NCBI GenBank assembly: GCA_022393335.1
Contig: JAJEKB010020874.1
Coordinates: 33,868-97,867, forward strand
Length of the DNA stretch: 64,000 bases
Direction: 5' to 3'
Source: Macrotrachela quadricornifera
Lineage: Eukaryota; Rotifera; Eurotatoria; Philodinida; Philodinidae
Shown: positions 60,203 to 64,000 of the stretch, one piece after another
How positions within the stretch are numbered: the stretch's first letter is position 1
Layout: each line of letters starts with the position of its first letter
Translations under genes and position numbers: made by a program
Notes under the pieces: model-generated
Database searches by the model: none
What the model was told of the DNA's origin: nothing
What the model saw: the letters and a program-made list of their open reading frames with translations, nothing else

Positions 60203-60546
60203 CACTGAAAAAAATAGATAGCATATGAAATCCTTTTTATGCTAAAAGGGATTTCAACATTTGCAACCAATTCGAAACCTTTTTTAGTTTCGTATAATAC
60301 TACGAAACCTTCAAATAGTTTTCTGAATGCTTGAGAAGTCTGTAAGGTTTTGCAGAAACTCGGGAAATTTTGTAAAGGTTTCGTAGCATTATACAAAACC
60401 TTACGGAGACTTCTCAAGCATCCAGGAAACTTTTTGAAGATTTCGTACTATTGTATGAAACTAAAAAATGGTTTCGAATTGGCTGCAAATCCCGAAATCC
60501 CATTTAGCATAAAAAAGGATTTCGTATGCTACCTTATTTTTCAGTG
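60203..60546. mobile_element. 344-bp foldback MITE nested in the composite element
   Basis: TA flanks (60201-60202 and 60547-60548) enclose ends starting CACTGAAAAA on both sides. The arms stay complementary inward (GCATATGAAATCC against GGATTTCGTATGC, AACCATTTTTTAG-like segments) over most of their length, so the whole element folds into one hairpin. Apparent open frames on both strands are a consequence of this symmetry. Confidence 0.8.
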
Positions 60547-61001
60547 TAGTAGAGTATGTGTAAACTTGTGATCGAAAAAAACAAGGAAAAGAGTATTTGC
60601 TCTTCAGTTTCTTCTGAAAATGTGGTGGGTCCCACCAGTGCACTCATCGCCGTGAAAGGGTTAATCAAAAATAATCTTTTTACAATCTTTTGAAAGAAAA
60701 AATAAAACAATTTTACATTAATTTAATTTAACTTCATGTAATTGATGAAGTGTTTGTTGATACATAACAACTCACTGAGCTGCAATAAAAAAATAATTTC
60801 GATTCTTTGCAACCGAATCGAATATAACCGACCGAATTTTTTAAAAAATGTCAACCGAACTGACCGTAACCGAAAAAATCTTTAACCGAACCGAATGCAA
60901 CCGATCGAGTTTTTAAAATGTTAACAACCGAACCGGTTTCGGTTACGGTCGGTCGGTTCGGTTCGGTCAAAAACCGAACCGGTCCCATCTCTGATCAGTA
61001 T

Positions 61002-62897
61002 TAATCTTTAATTTTTTTTTATTGATTATTTTTATAAAATTCTACATATGTTCTATGATTCCTATTAATTAATATAAATATTTTTACTTGAATTTCACTA
61101 TGCAAAAAGAATTTTGATTGATAGATTAGAATAAAAAAAACAATCTAGAAAAAATGCAGATAAGAATTGCAACTGATTAAGTTCATATAAATAGATATAA
61201 CCAAAAAAATGTTTTCATGATATGTCTATATAGAAAAAAAAAAGTTTAGTTGTAATAGAATTCAAATGAAAATAATATCATTTCTATTAAATTATTGATT
61301 TATCAACTTGATATAAAAGAGATAAAAGTCTTTATGTGAGTAAAAATTCAAAATTTCAATTTCAAAAGTCTGGTATTCATTTCCGATATTGATGATCTAG
61401 ATCAATCTCAGATTCACGTGACTATTACAATGTGATCTTTCAATAAATGTGTGTTCTATATTTTCATCTGACAATGACCTAAATGAATATCCGTCTTTTT
61501 CTCGTGTGTCATATTCGTCTAGACTAATTGAAGATAGTATGTAATGTCAATTTCGACAAGAATATATATATATGATGAATTCATTTTGAATTAACTCAAT
61601 CTGATTCACTTCATATTGTTCATTTCATTCATCATTTATTTTCTGTAAGTTCAGTTTGTTTGTTTTTTCGTTTTATTTATTTTCAAGAAAATGAATTTAA
61701 ATGAAAAACTAATGTTATCTCTTTATTTTAGATTATTCATCAGTTGTTATTATCTGTGTTTATTGTAAAAAAAGGTAAGTTTCTTATTTAAATAAATGCG
61801 GAAACCTCGGATTTAAATCCGAGCGTTATGTGTACTTCAAAAAGCGGAAATAAACATTCACTTTGTTTTTTATTGAATGTATTTAATCATACAACTACTT
61901 TGATATGAATATCTACTTCATCACTAAGGCATACTTATGGAAATAAAAGAAATCTCTTAGTAAATTATCAATAGCCTTAATTTATTCAACAATAAAAAGT
62001 TCTAACAGCAGTGTCAGTATATGGGAGTTTTTCATAGTTTTCGGACAATGTAATGTTGAGGAAACCTCAAACGCACCATATTTACCCCCTATCATTATTT
62101 AAAGCTCTTGACAAAATCTATCTACTCCAAAAAAACTAGGTAAGAGGAGTTATTTTTAAATGAATTTGTGTTTGTATTTAGCGGGTTTACGATCTTCAGC
62201 AACCTCATGAATCTATAAGAGATATATGATAGATACAGATACCAGTATTTTCATAATAGCTCACCAATATTAATAGCTATCGAATTCGAGTTTTTACCAT
62301 TCGATAGTCCTTTTTACTAGCTACAAAACCAGGCATCTGGGAAACCCCAAAACCACTAGTCATTTGAGACATCTAGGCAATTTTGTTTCTGGATATAGTT
62401 TTTGTGCATTTTAAACATTTTTCAGGTAATGTTTCGTTAGAAAACTACAATTTGGTTCAAAACTAATATCATATTCGGAATCAGCGTTAAAAACTGAGTC
62501 GATTCATATATGTTTTAAATAATTCTGAGAAAAATATTTTTTTTGAAAAAAAACCCTGTACCTCCCCTCAGGGATGGTCTGGTCAATGATGACAATTTTT
62601 TCGATAGCTCAGTCATTTCTTGACGGATCATTCTCATCTTCGAACTCGACCGAGATATTAATGAGACAATTCTGTGTAGAAAATTTCAGCTCAATCGGAT
62701 GTAATTGTGAAGAGTTATCGTGTTAACGGCCGGACGGACACTGACCGATTCTAGAGTGTACTCACTTTTTGAGTACACAAAAAGATATTGTTAATAAGTT
62801 GCTGGTTTAAAATATTGGAGAGGAGAAATAATGCTGATAAAAATTTATTAAGTAACAAATATTTTATTAATTAATGATTTATTTTTATTTCTAGATA
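61002..62897. other. intergenic and probable 5' leader of the PI31-like gene
   Basis: A TA run at about 61562-61574 might supply a TATA box. A strong donor (GTAAGT) at 61775 and the acceptor TTTATTTCTAG ending at 62894, four bases before the ATG, suggest a 1.1-kb intron in the untranslated leader (inference). G+C-richer sequence at 62560-62770 (GGCCGGACGGACACTGACC) looks transposon-derived. Confidence 0.4.
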
Positions 62898-63537
62898 ATG
62901 ATGGAAATATTAAGAATTCCGTTTCTTGGATCTCTTTTACGTGAATATGCAAACAAATACGAACATCCAAGAGAGAAATTAATCGTTTTGGTTCACTGGA
63001 CGTTTATAAAAAACCTTTTTTTTATTTTAAAGGAGGACGATGAAGTAAGAAATATTTTTAATCTCATTTAATTGACCATCGTTATTCATAGAATAAGGAT
63101 CTTATGGATTGGATAAAAAACGATAATGGTTCATTTGATATTGTTTATTTTCAAGATGGTTTTATCATACAAACTGAACAATATTTTGATAAAGAAAATT
63201 TCTATATTCAATTCAAAACGGTAAGTATCAAATATAATACATTATAGGTTTAATTCGTTCATTCATATTCATTTATAGAATGAAAATGATCATCTATTTC
63301 TACAAATATCAGTTAATGATTATGTTAATGAACATGATGGGTAATTTTAGCAAATTTCTTCGTTATGAATGATTTTATTGTGAAAATTCTTTTTTTTCTA
63401 GATCTTTAAAATGTGTTGATAAATTCATATCAGAGATTAAAGGGCAAATTAAGGAATGTTTTCGAAGAAAACAAGAGCGGATTAACAATATTATGAAAAG
63501 TATTGGGACAACAATAAAAATAACATTTGTTAAGTAA
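62898..63537 (+). CDS. PI31-like proteasome regulator, FP domain only
   Basis: Four exons (62898-63044, 63092-63220, 63279-63340, 63402-63537) with GT/AG introns of 47, 58 and 61 bp join in frame to 157 residues. The pattern follows the N-terminal FP domain of proteasome inhibitor PI31 (PSMF1): EKLIVLVHWTFIKNLFF (residues 26-42; family: DALVCFLHW), a DWIKNDNGSFDIVYFQDG strand pair, and FLQISVNDYVNEHDG (family: LTLNLDDYIDAEH), then a basic helix. In animals this domain mediates dimerisation and F-box protein binding, while the proline-rich C-terminal half contacts the 20S proteasome. That C-terminal half is absent: a stop follows the FP domain, and no proline-rich exon is seen in the remaining 460 bp. 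It may therefore not inhibit proteasomes. The first of two adjacent ATG codons was chosen. Similarity is moderate, judged by eye. Confidence 0.7.
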
Positions 63538-63629
63538 CAAAAGTAAGAGAAACAAATGTTAATATTTTATTTATGTTTATTATTATTTTTTAGTAATAAT
63601 AATCAATAATATATTTCATCATTATCATA

Positions 63630-63635
63630 AATAAA
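63630..63635 (+). terminator. poly(A) signal AATAAA
   Basis: A canonical hexamer 93 bp after the stop codon of the PI31-like gene. Confidence 0.5.
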
Positions 63636-63639
63636 TGTT

Positions 63640-64000
63640 GTTTATCTTGAATTAAAAAAAAAAAAAAGAAAACGTCATTATTTCATCGTTAAATTTTCAC
63701 TGTATATATAAATAAATATAGTAAAAATAGATTAGTTATGTAAATAAAATTCAACATGATTTAGAAAAAGTGAATAATATAAGAAAGTCATTAGAATATT
63801 TCTCGAATAACTTGACTTTATTTTTAACTATTTAAACTTATTTGTTATTTGTCAAGAGAAATGCATAAATTTCAATTTATTATAACATTTAAAATAAATC
63901 TTTTCAGCAAGTGAAACAAACGATTCGTCTAATTATGATAACTTTCCAATTTGATTTTTTTTCTCTGTGCAGCTTTATTTTATGTGGACCAGTCAAATAA
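63640..64000. other. intergenic to window end
   Basis: AT-rich, with a poly-A tract at 63653-63667; no gene seen. Confidence 0.4.

Larger units (their letters stand above)
59101..60993. mobile_element. 1.9-kb hAT-bounded composite element with perfect 8-bp duplication
   Basis: The left end CAGAGATGGGATCGGTT and right end read backwards CAGAGATGGGACCGGTT differ at one of 17 bases. ATCAGTAT flanks both sides exactly (59093-59100 and 60994-61001). Subterminal AACCGAACCG and GACCGA motifs occur in both ends (59130-59240 and 60800-60985). The cargo is a piggyBac transposase relic and a separate 344-bp MITE. No hAT transposase is present, so mobilisation would have needed a source in trans. The perfect target duplication indicates a fairly recent insertion. 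Confidence 0.85.

Noticed and set aside
60160..60643. Open frames on both strands within the composite element
   Set aside because: Produced by the hairpin symmetry of the nested MITE.
1..64000. tRNA or rRNA genes
   Set aside because: I looked for TTCGA-type arm motifs and rRNA-like blocks and saw none I could support; a tRNAscan-SE run would be decisive.

Overview
This is an AT-rich, intron-bearing animal sequence, most likely from a bdelloid rotifer (inference). Support: very short introns (47-64 bp) in the conserved genes; a single-exon ADP-ribosyltransferase/TPR gene and an F-box-like leucine-rich family of kinds I associate with bdelloids; large hybrid 7TM receptors; an intronless gene of prokaryotic or plastid type; and many decayed DNA transposons. 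No species can be named from the sequence alone.

Layout. 0-10 kb: two single-exon secreted proteins (2434-3423 and 8373-9260), paralogues by cysteine spacing, set among non-autonomous transposons and a 1.5-kb palindrome. 11-21 kb: one gene in four exons, spliced here by reading frame (10958-11482, 11968-12531, 15790-16802, 18230-21005), encoding a 1625-residue LDLR-A/EGF/seven-helix receptor; its 3.3-kb second intron is full of transposon remains, including a dead LINE. 21-25 kb: Tc1/mariner relics. 24961-25993: a two-exon class-A-like GPCR. 27815-29251 (minus): a six-exon TANGO2 homologue. 32680-35754 (minus): an ADP-ribosyltransferase fused to at least 12 TPRs. 36-46 kb: mostly gene-poor, with a dead Tc1 transposase, a dead TatD nuclease, a hAT-like element, a hammerhead-like motif and a perfect CCGCGG hairpin. 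46471-47676 (minus): an intronless UDP-sulfoquinovose synthase homologue. 48-62 kb: satellites, MITEs, a truncated F-box-like gene and a composite hAT-bounded element enclosing a piggyBac relic. 62898-63537: a four-exon PI31 (proteasome inhibitor) FP-domain gene.

The genes do not form a pathway. They are separate transcription units, with at least four multi-exon genes, separated by transposon-rich DNA. The most unusual items are the sulfoquinovose synthase, the hybrid receptor, the TPR array with five-unit periodicity, and the nested elements with readable target-site duplications.

All splice models were derived by hand from GT/AG sites, phase and family similarity. None was checked against RNA or databases.
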